DNA from: Pelobacter sp.
Lineage (GTDB): Bacteria; Desulfobacterota; Desulfuromonadia; Geobacterales; Pseudopelobacteraceae
Length of the DNA stretch: 64,000 nt
NCBI GenBank assembly: GCA_030824515.1
Contig: JAVBXN010000021.1
Span: forward strand, 248,001-312,000
Direction: 5' to 3'
This document shows positions 1 to 8,551 of the stretch, in pieces; positions within the stretch are counted from its first letter, which is position 1, and each line of letters opens with the position of its first letter. The notes under the pieces were generated by a model that was not told the DNA's origin, did no database searches, and was given only the letters and a program-made list of their open reading frames with translations. The position numbers were made by a program, and so were the translations under genes.

Positions 1-548
1 TTGGCCTCGGGCGGCAGTTTCATGGCCGGATGCCCCCAGTAGCCGGATGAGAAAATCCCCAGGCGACCGGTCTCGACAAACGACTTCAGTTTGGACTGTA
101 CCGCCCTGAATTCGGTTTCGCTGTTGCCGGACCAGTCCGAGATCGATTGGGCCAGCTGGGCGGTCTTCTTCGGATCGGCCTTGAGGGCCGAGACCACATC
201 GACCCAGTCCAGCGCCGAGAGGTGGTAGAAGTGAACGATATGGTCCTGCACCGAATGCTGGGCCATGATGATGTTGCGCATATACTGGGCATTGAGCGGT
301 ACCTCGACCTTCAGGGCGTGCTCGACCGAGCGGATCGACGAGATGGCATGCACGGTCGTGCAGACGCCGCAGAAGCGCTGGGCATAGATCCAGGCATCCT
401 CGGGCGGACGCCCCTGCAGGATCGTCTCGATGCCGCGCCACATCTGGGCCGATGACCAGGCGTTGGTGACCGCGCCACCGTTTACTTCCACATCGATTCT
501 CAGGTGACCTTCGATACGGGTGATCGGGTCAAGTGTAATTCGGGCCAT
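1..548 (-). CDS. hybC: [NiFe] hydrogenase large subunit, Hyb type (N-terminal part; cut by window edge)
   Basis: Catalytic subunit of a group 1 uptake [NiFe] hydrogenase; oxidises H2 at a Ni-Fe(CN)2CO site. Only the first ~182 residues are here and the reading frame runs off the left edge. The protein begins MARITLDPITRIEGHLR, the usual large-subunit start, and carries the L1 metal-binding motif RFCGVCTTVHA (residues ~58-68), whose two cysteines bind Ni and Fe. The start at 548 follows GGAGGTAAC on the minus strand. It is the last gene seen in a small subunit-HybA-HybB-large subunit operon, the E. coli hybOABC order. A palindromic repeat fills the ~140-bp gap to hybB. The C-terminal DPCxxCxxH motif and the maturation genes would lie outside the window. 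Confidence 0.95.
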   Translation of the reverse strand, partial: MARITLDPITRIEGHLRIDVEVNGGAVTNAWSSAQMWRGIETILQGRPPEDAWIYAQRFCGVCTTVHAISSIRSVEHALKVEVPLNAQYMRNIIMAQHSVQDHIVHFYHLSALDWVDVVSALKADPKKTAQLAQSISDWSGNSETEFRAVQSKLKSFVETGRLGIFSSGYWGHPAMKLPPEA

Positions 549-583
549 TATGTTACCTCCGATAGTTTATGGGTCAGCAATTT

Positions 584-676
584 TCCTCCCCTTTCAAGGG
601 GGAGGTTAGGAGGGGGATGGGTGGACTGTTACATCTAACCCATCCCCACCCCGACCCTCCCCTTGAAGGGGAGGGA
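584..676. repeat. C/G-rich palindromic repeat (REP/MITE-like) inside the hyb operon
   Basis: A ~93-bp imperfect inverted repeat. The left half (CTCCCCTTTCAAGGGGGAG and a following G-rich stretch) pairs with the right half (ACCCATCCCC onward to CCCTTGAAGGGGAGGG), and each half also contains its own small hairpin. It lies between the hybB stop and the large-subunit start. It belongs to the same broad type as the repeats at 36256, 36720 and 38475. Known roles of such elements in operons are mRNA protection or attenuation; the role here is inference. Confidence 0.75.
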
Positions 677-686
677 GTTTTTTCTG

Positions 687-2003
687 TTACGCCTTTTCCG
701 CCGCCACATGCTCCGCAGGCGTATCAACATGCACCGCGACCGCGTCCAACTGCTGGCGGGTGTGCAGCTTGGGCAACACCGGCAGGATCTTGACCAGCAC
801 CTGGTAGCCCAGGATTTCGAAGGCGACGATGCCGACCGTGATCAGCAGTTCGGCCAGGGACGGGAAGTAGTGCCAGCCCTTGCCCGGATTGAAACCGATC
901 AGGTAGACGTTGAAACGGTAGAGCGCGCCCCCCAGCACGATCAGCGCCGCCGATGCGAACAGCCAGCGGATCGACTCGCGCTTGCGGCCGCTGAACAGCA
1001 GCAGCGATCCACCCGCCACCAGGCAGAACTCCAGCAGGAAGAAGCGCGAGTAGAAATCGAACGACAGCGCCGCCATCAGCTGCCCGCGCCAGGCCAGGTC
1101 GCCGATCACAACGGTCAGCCAGATCACGGTCAGCCAGGGGACAATCCGGGCAAGACCGGACAACTCCTTGGTTTCGAAGGGGCGTTTGAAGGCATAGCAG
1201 GAGATAACCGACTCCAGGATTGCGATCGAATAGCCGATGAACATGCAGTTGATCAGGAACAACAACGGCAGGAAGCCGGTGTGCCAGAGCGGATGCACTT
1301 TTGTCGATGCGATCAGCAGCAGCGAGCCAAGCGAGGACTGGTGCATGGTCGGCAGCGTGATGCCCAGCACGATCACGAAGATCAGGACCTTGTCCAGGCG
1401 CGGTTTCAGCCAGGCGGCCACCTCCTTGACCGATTCCAGCCGTTCATCCAGACGCTCGGGACGCTTGATGCCGGTGCGCTGGTGCAGCTTGTCCAGCATG
1501 AACTGCAAAGTCTTCCATTCGGTTTTCTCCAGCGTGGTCAGCACCGCCGGCAGAAATTCCAGCAGCAGCACCGTGGTGTAGGCCATGACGCACAGCGCCA
1601 CCTCGAACATGGCCGAGTTGGCCTGCCACTTGGACGGAATGAAGAAGTTGTAGGAATTCCAGGGGCGCCCCACGTCCACCATGACCGAGAAACCGGCCAG
1701 TCCGTAGCCGAACATGCTGGTCAGGATCGCCGAGCGGATCATCGGGTGATAGTGCATGTGGTTGCGGATGTAGATCAGGATCGCCATGGCGTAGCCGCCG
1801 CAGGCTATGGCGGTGCCGGTGGCCACGTCATAGGTGATCCAGATGCCCCAGGGGTAGCCGTCGCTCATGTTGGAGACCGCGCCGATGCCCTTGATGAAGC
1901 GCAGCGCGATCAGACCGAAACCGATCAGGGTCAGCGTCAGCAGCACGATGAACGATGGTGTCAGGATCTTGGCGTCATGCCTTTGGTACTCATCATGCCC
2001 CAT
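687..2003 (-). CDS. hybB: HybB, membrane subunit of Hyb-type hydrogenase (NrfD/PsrC family)
   Basis: Integral membrane quinone-reactive subunit linking the periplasmic hydrogenase to the menaquinone pool through HybA. 438 residues, near the usual ~390-440. Many hydrophobic segments are visible, including PSFIVLLTLTLIGFGLIALR near the N-terminus, AIACGGYAMAILIYI (~residues 60-75), TTVLLLEFLPAVL and VLIFVIVLGITLPTMHQSSLGSLL. The motif around HQSSLGSLLLIA is typical of HybB/NrfD proteins. No haem is expected despite older 'cytochrome b' naming. It overlaps the 3' end of hybA by 11 bp, implying translational coupling. A long antisense reading frame over this gene is a high-GC shadow. Confidence 0.93.
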   Translation of the reverse strand: MGHDEYQRHDAKILTPSFIVLLTLTLIGFGLIALRFIKGIGAVSNMSDGYPWGIWITYDVATGTAIACGGYAMAILIYIRNHMHYHPMIRSAILTSMFGYGLAGFSVMVDVGRPWNSYNFFIPSKWQANSAMFEVALCVMAYTTVLLLEFLPAVLTTLEKTEWKTLQFMLDKLHQRTGIKRPERLDERLESVKEVAAWLKPRLDKVLIFVIVLGITLPTMHQSSLGSLLLIASTKVHPLWHTGFLPLLFLINCMFIGYSIAILESVISCYAFKRPFETKELSGLARIVPWLTVIWLTVVIGDLAWRGQLMAALSFDFYSRFFLLEFCLVAGGSLLLFSGRKRESIRWLFASAALIVLGGALYRFNVYLIGFNPGKGWHYFPSLAELLITVGIVAFEILGYQVLVKILPVLPKLHTRQQLDAVAVHVDTPAEHVAAEKA

Positions 2004-2943
2004 GGTCGGAAGCCCCCTTTTCGTCGGTTTCGGAATGTTTACCGTCTGCCTGGCCGTGCCCCTTTTTGATATTTTTGAGGGCTACGAAGCAGAGAGTGCC
2101 GTAGAGTGCCACCGGAGCGATGAAACCCTTGTAGATCGTATGCTGGATCTTCTCCGAGAACTCGGCCGGCGCGTCATTAGCCAGCACCGGCAATCCCAGC
2201 TTGTTGAACTGCATCGCCGACAGGTAGAGGTGGTTGGTGCCCCCCACCTCCTTCTCGCCGTAGATGTGGTTGATGTATTTGCCAGGATTTTCCCTGAGCC
2301 GCTTGTTGGCCTCTTCCAAAAGATCCTTGCGCTTGCCGAAATTGATCGCCCCCACCGGGCAGACTTCGGCGCAGGCGGTGATGCCCTTTTTGACCAGGTT
2401 GGTGTTCTTGCACAGGTCGCATTTGACGATCTGCGGGATGGCCTTGTCCCACTGGAACTTGGGGATGTTGAAGGCGCAGGCGATCTGGCAGTAGCGGCAG
2501 CCGATGCAGGCGTCCTTGTTGTAATCGACCGTGCCGGTGATCTTGTCGCGGGTCATGGCGCTGACCGGGCAGACCGAGACGCAGGACGGCTTCTGGCAAT
2601 GCATGCAGGAGTATTTGACATAGGACCACTGCTTGTCCGACTCCTTGAAGAGCTTGATCAGCGTGCGGGTGCTGCCGGACAGGTCCTCCGGCGCGTCCCA
2701 CAGGCCGTCGCTGTCGAATTTGGCCCGTTCGAAGGCCAGGCTGCCGTAATCACTGTTGACTTTTTTGCAGGCCGACATGCAGGCCTTGCAGCCGACGCAT
2801 TTGGTGGCGTCGTAGAGCATGCCGAGCGTATCGTTGTTGACCGCGTGCGACTCGGAAGCCTCGGCGCCGGCCCGGCCGGCCAGAAGCGCGGCCCCGCTGG
2901 CGCCCATGATCTTCAGGAAATCGCGCCTACTCGGTTTTTTCAT
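1993..2943 (-). CDS. hybA: HybA, Tat-exported 4Fe-4S ferredoxin subunit of Hyb hydrogenase
   Basis: Periplasmic iron-sulfur protein that passes electrons from the hydrogenase small subunit to HybB. 316 residues from the chosen ATG at 2943 (MKKPSRRDFLKIMG); a longer frame opens at 2967, but the Tat motif SRRDFLK followed by a hydrophobic stretch (GASGAALLAG) supports the inner start. Four cysteine groups are visible: CVGCKACMSAC, CMHCQKPSCVSVCP, CIGCRYCQIAC and CDLC...CAEVCP, enough for four [4Fe-4S] clusters. A C-terminal hydrophobic helix (FIAPVALYGTLCFVAL) probably anchors it. Its start overlaps the end of the small subunit gene and its end overlaps hybB. Confidence 0.95.
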   Translation of the reverse strand: MKKPSRRDFLKIMGASGAALLAGRAGAEASESHAVNNDTLGMLYDATKCVGCKACMSACKKVNSDYGSLAFERAKFDSDGLWDAPEDLSGSTRTLIKLFKESDKQWSYVKYSCMHCQKPSCVSVCPVSAMTRDKITGTVDYNKDACIGCRYCQIACAFNIPKFQWDKAIPQIVKCDLCKNTNLVKKGITACAEVCPVGAINFGKRKDLLEEANKRLRENPGKYINHIYGEKEVGGTNHLYLSAMQFNKLGLPVLANDAPAEFSEKIQHTIYKGFIAPVALYGTLCFVALKNIKKGHGQADGKHSETDEKGASDHGA

Positions 2944-4039
2944 GGTCGTCCCCCTTCTGCGGACCATCCGGCAGTTTCTTGGCCATCATGATGCCCGCGC
3001 CGATGGCAGCGCCGGCGGCCAGGCCGATCACCCCGGTGGTCAGCGGATCAGGGCCCTTGCCCTTGTCCTTCAGATCGACCGGAGCATAGCTGTCGAAAGG
3101 TGTCGGCTCGTGAATCTGGACCTTGTCGGAAATAGCAGTCTTGAAGAGCAGGTCAGGTTCGGTGCAACCGATACAGGGATGGCCGACCGAAACCGGCCAG
3201 ACGCCGATATCGTTGAAGCCCAGCACCGAACAGTTGGCATAGGTGGCCGGTCCCTTGCACCCCAGCTTGTAGAGGCAGTAGCCCAGGCTGTGCCCCTCGT
3301 CGCCAAAGGCCTTGGCAAAGCGGCCGGCGTCAAAATGGGCGCGCCGTTCGCAATGCTCGTGGATCTTGCGGCCGTAGGCGAACATCGGACGCCCCATCTT
3401 GTCCAGCTCGGGCAGTTTTTTGAAGGTGACGTAGTACAGTACCGTGGAGAGAAAGTTGTAGGGACTTGGCGGGCAGCCGGGCAGGTTGATGATCGGCTTG
3501 TCCTTGATGATATCGCCGACCCCCACGGCGCCGGTCGGATTGGGGCCGACCGACTGGATGCCGCCGTAGCTGGCGCAGGTGCCGATCGAGATGATCGCCG
3601 CCGCACCTTCGGCCGCCTTGCGGAGTGATTCCAGCGCGGTTTTGCCCCCGACCTTGCAATAGATGCCGTTGTCCTTGGTCGGGATGCCCCCCTCGACGAC
3701 CAGCACGTATTTGCCCCGGTTGGCCTGCATCGAATCATGCAGCGACTTCTCGGCCTGATGCCCGGAGCCGGCCATCAGAGTTTCGTGATAGTCGAGGGAG
3801 ATCATATCCAGAATCAGGTTGGCAACGGTGGGATGGCTGGAACGGAGCAGCGATTCGGAACAACCGGTACACTCCTGGAAATGCAGCCAGATCACGGCCG
3901 GACGGTTATCGGCCTTCTGGGCGGCGGCCGCCACCTTGCTGACCATGCCGAAGGGCAGACCCAGCATGGCCGAAACGGTCACGCAGGTCTTGATGAAATC
4001 CCGGCGATTGACTCCGGGGAACAGATCGGGCTTACTCAT
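2927..4039 (-). CDS. hybO: [NiFe] hydrogenase small subunit, Hyb type (HybO/HybS)
   Basis: Electron-transfer small subunit with three FeS clusters. 370 residues. Tat signal NRRDFIKTCVTVSAMLG at residues ~12-28. Proximal cluster ligands are in ECTGCSESLL; GTCASYGG and NLPGCPPSPYN are conserved small-subunit motifs; the distal and medial cluster regions are HCERRAHFDAGRF and GHPCIGCTEPDL. A C-terminal hydrophobic stretch (TTGVIGLAAGAAIGAGIMMA) is the expected membrane anchor of group 1 enzymes. First gene of the leftward operon; a -24/-12 sigma-54 promoter lies ~54 bp upstream (4093-4108). Confidence 0.96.
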   Translation of the reverse strand: MSKPDLFPGVNRRDFIKTCVTVSAMLGLPFGMVSKVAAAAQKADNRPAVIWLHFQECTGCSESLLRSSHPTVANLILDMISLDYHETLMAGSGHQAEKSLHDSMQANRGKYVLVVEGGIPTKDNGIYCKVGGKTALESLRKAAEGAAAIISIGTCASYGGIQSVGPNPTGAVGVGDIIKDKPIINLPGCPPSPYNFLSTVLYYVTFKKLPELDKMGRPMFAYGRKIHEHCERRAHFDAGRFAKAFGDEGHSLGYCLYKLGCKGPATYANCSVLGFNDIGVWPVSVGHPCIGCTEPDLLFKTAISDKVQIHEPTPFDSYAPVDLKDKGKGPDPLTTGVIGLAAGAAIGAGIMMAKKLPDGPQKGDDHEKTE

Positions 4040-4092
4040 TTATTCCTCCCATATGCATGTGAATTGTTCACGGTTTTATAATCACGTATACG

Positions 4093-4108
4093 GCAATTGC
4101 TGTGCCAA
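4093..4108 (-). promoter_or_regulatory. sigma-54 (-24/-12) promoter of the hyb operon
   Basis: Minus-strand TTGGCACAGCAATTGC matches the RpoN consensus TTGGCAC-N5-TTGC with GG and GC correctly spaced. It sits ~54 bp upstream of the small-subunit start. The adjacent divergent gene encodes a sigma-54 activator, which strengthens the call. Confidence 0.85.
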
Positions 4109-4210
4109 ATTGCCAATGCCGGGTGTGCAGGAAAAAAATATAACAATTTTATGCTGTTAGATATTTTTTATTATAAAATGCCTATCGTTTTGAAAACAGG
4201 TGTTGATTCT

Positions 4211-4245
4211 TTTTGTCCCGATCTGTATCATTTTGTCCCAATCTG
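4211..4245. promoter_or_regulatory. Tandem 15-bp direct repeats, likely enhancer site for the sigma-54 activator
   Basis: TTTTGTCCCGATCTG (4211-4225) and TTTTGTCCCAATCTG (4231-4245) differ at one base and are spaced 20 bp start to start, about two helical turns. They lie ~105 bp upstream of the -24/-12 element and ~40 bp upstream of the regulator gene, the usual place for enhancer-binding protein sites. Function is inferred. Confidence 0.6.
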
Positions 4246-4284
4246 ATTGTGTAATAATGGATTGAAGTCGGGAGAAAGCTGCAT

Positions 4285-5640
4285 ATGCCAACCATATTTA
4301 TCTGCGACGACGAGGCCGAAATCCTGCGCTATCTGGACAAGCTGCTGCAGGCCAGCGGTTACCGGGTCGAGACCTTCAGCCGGGGGGCCGACCTGCTGAA
4401 ACGGCTTGAATCAGCCGAACCAACGCCTTGCGACATCGTGCTGCAGGATGTGCGCATGCCGGATGTGGACGGGCTGCTGGTATTGAAACAGCTGCATACC
4501 CGGAAACCGGATCTGCCGGTGATCATCATGACCGGCCACGGCACGATCAACGACGCGGTCCAGGCCATCAAGGAAGGGGCCTATGATTACATCACCAAGC
4601 CCTTCCCCAAGGAAAAGCTGCTGGGGGTGCTGGAGCGGGTGCTCGACCATCGCCGGCTGGCCAGCGAAAACCGGCAGCTGCGCAAGGAGCTGCAGCGCGG
4701 CGGCGGACAGGCCGAAACAATGGTCTTCAAGAGCGCCCGCTTCCGCGAGGTGTATGACCTGACCCTGCAGGTGGCCGAGAGCGATGCCAACATCATGATC
4801 CTGGGAGAATCCGGAACCGGCAAGGAGCTGATCGCGGGAACGGTTCACAGCAACAGCCGGCGGGCCGACCAGCCGTTCGTATCGCTGAACTGCGCCGCGC
4901 TGTCGGACACGCTGCTGGAAAGCCAGCTGTTCGGACATGTGCGGGGCGCGTTCACCGGTGCGATCATCAATCAAAAAGGGCTGATCGAGGAGGCCGATGG
5001 CGGCACGCTCTTCCTGGACGAAATCGGCGATGTCAGTCCGGCGGTTCAGGCCAAGCTGTTGCGGGTGATCCAGGAGAAGGATTTCATGGCGGTCGGCTCC
5101 ACCCGTTCCAAAAAGGTCGATGTGCGCTTCGTGGCCGCCACCAACAAGGATCTGCAGCGCGAGGTTCTGGAGGGGCGTTTTCGCGAGGACCTTTACTATC
5201 GCCTGAACGTGATCACGATCGATCTGCCGCCGCTGCGCGAACGGCGCGAGGACATCGAGCCGCTGGCGCAGCATTTTTTGAAGATTTATACCGCCCGGAT
5301 GAAAAAGGAGCTGCGCGGCATCGACGTGGAAGCGCTGCAGCTGATGCAGCAGTACGACTGGCCCGGCAACGTTCGCGAGCTGGAAAACGTCATGGAACGG
5401 GCCGTGATCCTGGCCCGCACGGATACGATCACCCCGGCGCTGCTGCCGATCGGCGCGATCCGCGAACGGGCCGCCGCGATTGCCGAACCGGCCCCGCTGG
5501 TTGCGCTGGAAGAGATCGAGCGCCGGCATATCGAGGCGGTGCTGGCCCGGACCGGTTTTCACAAGAGCCGCAGCGCCGAAATCCTCGGCATCTCCCGCAA
5601 GACACTCGATCGCAAGATCCTGGAGTATGGCCTCTCATGA
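4285..5640 (+). CDS. sigma-54-dependent response regulator (NtrC/ZraR type)
   Basis: Transcription activator for RNA polymerase with sigma-54. 451 residues. Receiver domain 1-~120 (acidic residues in FICDDEAE; phosphoacceptor Asp in VLQDVRMPDVDG). AAA+ domain ~145-370 with Walker A GESGTGKE, the sigma-54 contact loop GAFTGA, Walker B TLFLDEIGDV and the WPGNVREL motif. Fis-type HTH at the C-terminus (KSRSAEILGISRKTLDRKI). The start codon follows GGGAGAAAGC. Its stop overlaps the next kinase gene by 4 bp (ATGA), so they form a cognate pair. Divergence from the hyb operon with its -24/-12 promoter suggests it controls hydrogenase expression; that target is inferred. Confidence 0.93.
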   Translation: MPTIFICDDEAEILRYLDKLLQASGYRVETFSRGADLLKRLESAEPTPCDIVLQDVRMPDVDGLLVLKQLHTRKPDLPVIIMTGHGTINDAVQAIKEGAYDYITKPFPKEKLLGVLERVLDHRRLASENRQLRKELQRGGGQAETMVFKSARFREVYDLTLQVAESDANIMILGESGTGKELIAGTVHSNSRRADQPFVSLNCAALSDTLLESQLFGHVRGAFTGAIINQKGLIEEADGGTLFLDEIGDVSPAVQAKLLRVIQEKDFMAVGSTRSKKVDVRFVAATNKDLQREVLEGRFREDLYYRLNVITIDLPPLRERREDIEPLAQHFLKIYTARMKKELRGIDVEALQLMQQYDWPGNVRELENVMERAVILARTDTITPALLPIGAIRERAAAIAEPAPLVALEEIERRHIEAVLARTGFHKSRSAEILGISRKTLDRKILEYGLS

Positions 5641-7646
5641 GGATCAGGCGCCTGCGCTCTTCGATCCGTTTCAAGCTGACGGTGGCCACACTGGTGCCGC
5701 TGGTCTCAGCGATTACGGTCTGCTGGCTGCTGGGTGTCTCGCTGATCACGACCCGCTTTTATGCCCAGGCGCAACAGACCGTTGAAACCAATCTCTATTC
5801 CGCCCGGGAAATACTGCTGGGCGAAACAGCCAGGCTCTCGGACATCATCCGCCTGACCGGGCAGACCGCCGAGCTGTCGCTGGCCATGGACGCCAACGCA
5901 AAAGCATCCCACTCCCCGCCACTCCAGCTGATTTTGCACAATGAACGCCTGAGCTTTCTGACCATGGTCGATCGATACGGCTTTGTGCGCTACCGGGCCG
6001 GAAATCCTGGCGTCACCGGTGACTCCAAACAGAAGGAAAAACTGATTGCCGATGCGCTGAAAGGGGTTGTCGCCAGCGGGATCATGCTGCTTTCCTCGGA
6101 ACAGGCCGCGCGGGAAAATCCGCAGCTGCCGCAGCTGATCAATATCCCGACCAGGCAGACCCCCCATGCCAGGCCTTACAGCAGGCAGGCCGAGAATCGC
6201 GGCATGTTCCTGGTGGCGGCCGCGCCGGTCATGGCCCATGACGGAACCGTGGCCGGGGTGCTGTACGGCGGGGTGCTGATGAACGGCGACAACCGGCTGG
6301 TGGACCGTATTTCGAAAGTTGTCTTCCAGCATGGCGAGAACCTGGAACCGGGCCATACTACCGGAACCGCCACGCTGTTTCTCGACGACATCCGCATCGC
6401 CACGACCGTGCTGGACAGCAGCGGCCAACGCGCCATCGGCAGCATGATGTCGGCCGATGTGTACGATCTGATCAGCCTCGGCCGGAAATGGGTCGGCAAG
6501 GCCTTTGTGCTGGACCATCAGAACATTGCCGCCTACGAACCTCTGCGGGATTACCGCGGCAGTGTCGTTGGCGCGCTGTACGTCGGCGTGCCGGAGCTGC
6601 CCTACCGGCAGCTGCGCTTCCAGATCAACCTGGTATTTTCCGGAGTGCTGGTCTTTGTCACGCTGATCGGAGTCGTGCTTTCGGCCTGGTTCAGCCGGCG
6701 CCTGTCACTGCCGGTCAAGGCGCTGGAAGAGGAGGTCCGCAGAATCGCCGCCGGCGAGAAGCTGCCGGATATCTCCGTTGACAGCAACGACGAAATCGCC
6801 TCACTGGCCGATGAATTCAACATCATGAAACACCGCCTGGCGGAACGGGAGCAGGAGAACCTGACCCTCAACCGGACCCTGGAGGAGAAGGTGCTGGAGC
6901 GCACCAGGCAGCTGGAGGAAACCAGCCAGGAGCTGTTGAACGCGCAGAAGGAACTGGCCCAGGCCGAAAGGCTGGCGGGCATCGGCATGCTGGCCTCAGG
7001 CGTAGCGCACGAGATCAACAACCCGCTGGCCATCATCCGCGGCAACGCCGAACTGCTGCAGTTGGCGGTGAAAACCGGCGAAGCGGAGCCGGATGAACTG
7101 GAAACGATCCTGCGCCAGGTAGGGCGCATCGAGCGCATCGTCAGGAATCTGCGTTCCTTTTCCAGGGGCGGCCTGCAACTGGTCAGCCGTTTTTCTCTGG
7201 CGCAGGTGCTGGACGACATTCTGGGCCAGATCGGCCACCAGATTCCCTTGGAACAGTATCGGATAGTGCGGGAATACCGCGACGAAGGTGATTTTGAAAT
7301 CGAAGGTGATGAGGACCAGTTGCGGCAGGTTTTTACCAACCTGGTGCTGAACGGCCTGCAAGCCATGCCCGGCGGCGGGGTGCTGACACTGGATATGACC
7401 GGCAGCGAATCCGAACGTAACGTCTGCGTAAAGATAGCGGATAGCGGCTGTGGCATCCCCGCTGATCTGCTGGAGAAGCTCTTCACTCCGTTTTTTACCA
7501 CCAAGCCGGGCGGCACCGGTTTGGGACTGGCGGTGTCCTACGGCATAATCAAGGACCACGGCGGGGAGATCCGGGTCACCAGCCAGGAGGGACATGGAAG
7601 CGTTTTTATCGTGGAGTTGCCGCTATGGCAGGACGAGGCGAGGTAA
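5637..7646 (+). CDS. Membrane sensor histidine kinase with periplasmic Cache domain
   Basis: Cognate kinase of the preceding sigma-54 regulator. 669 residues. TM1 ~15-38 (VATLVPLVSAITVCWLLGVSLI), a ~280-residue periplasmic region that looks like a double Cache sensor (contains MVDRYGFVRYRAGNPG and VLYGGVLM), TM2 ~325-347 (LVFSGVLVFVTLIGVVLSAWF), HAMP ~350-400, a coiled coil with LEEKVLERTRQLEE, then HisKA with phosphoacceptor His in GVAHEINNPLAII, and an HATPase with N box NLVLNGLQAMPGG, G1 DSGCGIP and G2 GGTGLGLAVSYGI. The ligand cannot be read from the sequence. A role in hydrogenase regulation is suggested by context only. Confidence 0.9.
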   Translation: MRIRRLRSSIRFKLTVATLVPLVSAITVCWLLGVSLITTRFYAQAQQTVETNLYSAREILLGETARLSDIIRLTGQTAELSLAMDANAKASHSPPLQLILHNERLSFLTMVDRYGFVRYRAGNPGVTGDSKQKEKLIADALKGVVASGIMLLSSEQAARENPQLPQLINIPTRQTPHARPYSRQAENRGMFLVAAAPVMAHDGTVAGVLYGGVLMNGDNRLVDRISKVVFQHGENLEPGHTTGTATLFLDDIRIATTVLDSSGQRAIGSMMSADVYDLISLGRKWVGKAFVLDHQNIAAYEPLRDYRGSVVGALYVGVPELPYRQLRFQINLVFSGVLVFVTLIGVVLSAWFSRRLSLPVKALEEEVRRIAAGEKLPDISVDSNDEIASLADEFNIMKHRLAEREQENLTLNRTLEEKVLERTRQLEETSQELLNAQKELAQAERLAGIGMLASGVAHEINNPLAIIRGNAELLQLAVKTGEAEPDELETILRQVGRIERIVRNLRSFSRGGLQLVSRFSLAQVLDDILGQIGHQIPLEQYRIVREYRDEGDFEIEGDEDQLRQVFTNLVLNGLQAMPGGGVLTLDMTGSESERNVCVKIADSGCGIPADLLEKLFTPFFTTKPGGTGLGLAVSYGIIKDHGGEIRVTSQEGHGSVFIVELPLWQDEAR

Positions 7647-7769
7647 TCCGCGGTTGCTGTTTCCGCCGGATACCAGCCTACGGCACTTGACGGTGTTTCC
7701 GTTTTTTGAGAGATGCCATAAATAATGCTTGCAATATCACAACGGGGATGATAAAAGGGCAGCTCACTT

Positions 7770-7856
7770 GCCGAAGTGGTGGAATTGGTAGACACGCAAG
7801 ATTCAGGTTCTTGTGCTCGCAAGGGTGTGCTGGTTCGAGTCCAGTCTTCGGCACCA
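7770..7856 (+). tRNA. tRNA-Leu (anticodon CAG)
   Basis: 87 nt including encoded CCA. Acceptor stem GCCGAAG (7770-7776) pairs with CTTCGGC (7846-7852). Anticodon arm CAAGA-TTCAGGT-TCTTG gives anticodon CAG (reads CUG). A long variable arm (type II) and the T arm CTGGTTCGAGTCCAG are present. A weak promoter, TTGCAA (7729-7734) and TAAAAG (7752-7757) with 17-bp spacing, lies just upstream. Confidence 0.97.
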
Positions 7857-7898
7857 CTTAGAAATAAGATTTAAGTTAGTTTCTTAAATCATCAAAAT

Positions 7899-7948
7899 AA
7901 AAAATCCTTTGCCTGAACCACATATGTGGAACGCGCAGAGGATTTTTT
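7899..7948 (+). terminator. Rho-independent terminator after tRNA-Leu
   Basis: AAAAAATCCTTTGC pairs with GCAGAGGATTTTTT (one mismatch), enclosing a smaller CCACATATGTGG hairpin. The run of T at 7943-7948 marks the plus-strand terminator. Confidence 0.7.
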
Positions 7949-7996
7949 GTATGCAGGGGATGCATCGATAATAATTTGCAACAGGGGAGCACGAAC

Positions 7997-8527
7997 ATGA
8001 TCCGTCCGTTCCAGGGCATCCAGCCCAGCATCGATCCAAGCGCCTTTGTCGCCGAGACCGCGGTCATCATCGGCGATGTCCAGATGGGACCGCAGTCCAG
8101 CATCTGGTACAACTGCGTGGCCCGCGGCGATGTCAACTCGATCCGCATCGGCGCCCGCAGCAATGTACAGGACCTGTCCATGCTGCACGTAACCCACAAG
8201 AAACACGCAGACGACCCCGGTGCGCCACTGATCATAGGCGACGACGTGACCATCGGCCACAGCGTAACGCTGCATGGCTGCACCCTGCATGACGGCTGTT
8301 TCATCGGCATGCAGGCCATGGTGATGGATCATGCCGTGGTCGGTGCCGGCGCGCTGATCGGCGCGCGAGCGCTGGTGACCGAAGGCACCATTGTTCCCCC
8401 GCATACGCTCTGGGTCGGCGCTCCGGCCAAGTATAAACGCGATCTGACCCCGGACGAGATCGCCTGGCTGAAAAAATCGGCCGGCAACTACGTCAAATAC
8501 GCACTGCAGTACATCAATGATTACTGA
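7997..8527 (+). CDS. gamma-class carbonic anhydrase family protein (YrdA/PaaY-like hexapeptide repeat)
   Basis: Left-handed beta-helix protein of the gamma-carbonic anhydrase superfamily, 176 residues from the ATG at 7997 (MIRPFQGIQPSID), chosen because AGGGGAG lies 6 bp upstream; a longer frame from 7976 lacks an RBS. Conserved features are FVAETAVIIGDVQMGPQSSIWYN, the GDVNSIRIGARSNVQD segment, and metal-ligand histidines in MLHVTH and IGHSVTLHGC. Many members have no proven carbonic anhydrase activity, so a trimeric metal-binding protein of unknown substrate is the safe reading. It is convergent with the next gene and appears monocistronic. Confidence 0.88.
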   Translation: MIRPFQGIQPSIDPSAFVAETAVIIGDVQMGPQSSIWYNCVARGDVNSIRIGARSNVQDLSMLHVTHKKHADDPGAPLIIGDDVTIGHSVTLHGCTLHDGCFIGMQAMVMDHAVVGAGALIGARALVTEGTIVPPHTLWVGAPAKYKRDLTPDEIAWLKKSAGNYVKYALQYINDY

Positions 8528-8551
8528 AAAAGTCTGAATTGAGCCCGGCTG

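Noticed and set aside
663-2069. 468-residue plus-strand open frame opposite hybB
   Set aside because: Low-complexity Gln/Arg/His-rich translation, no family match, fully antisense to a clear hybB; a high-GC shadow frame.
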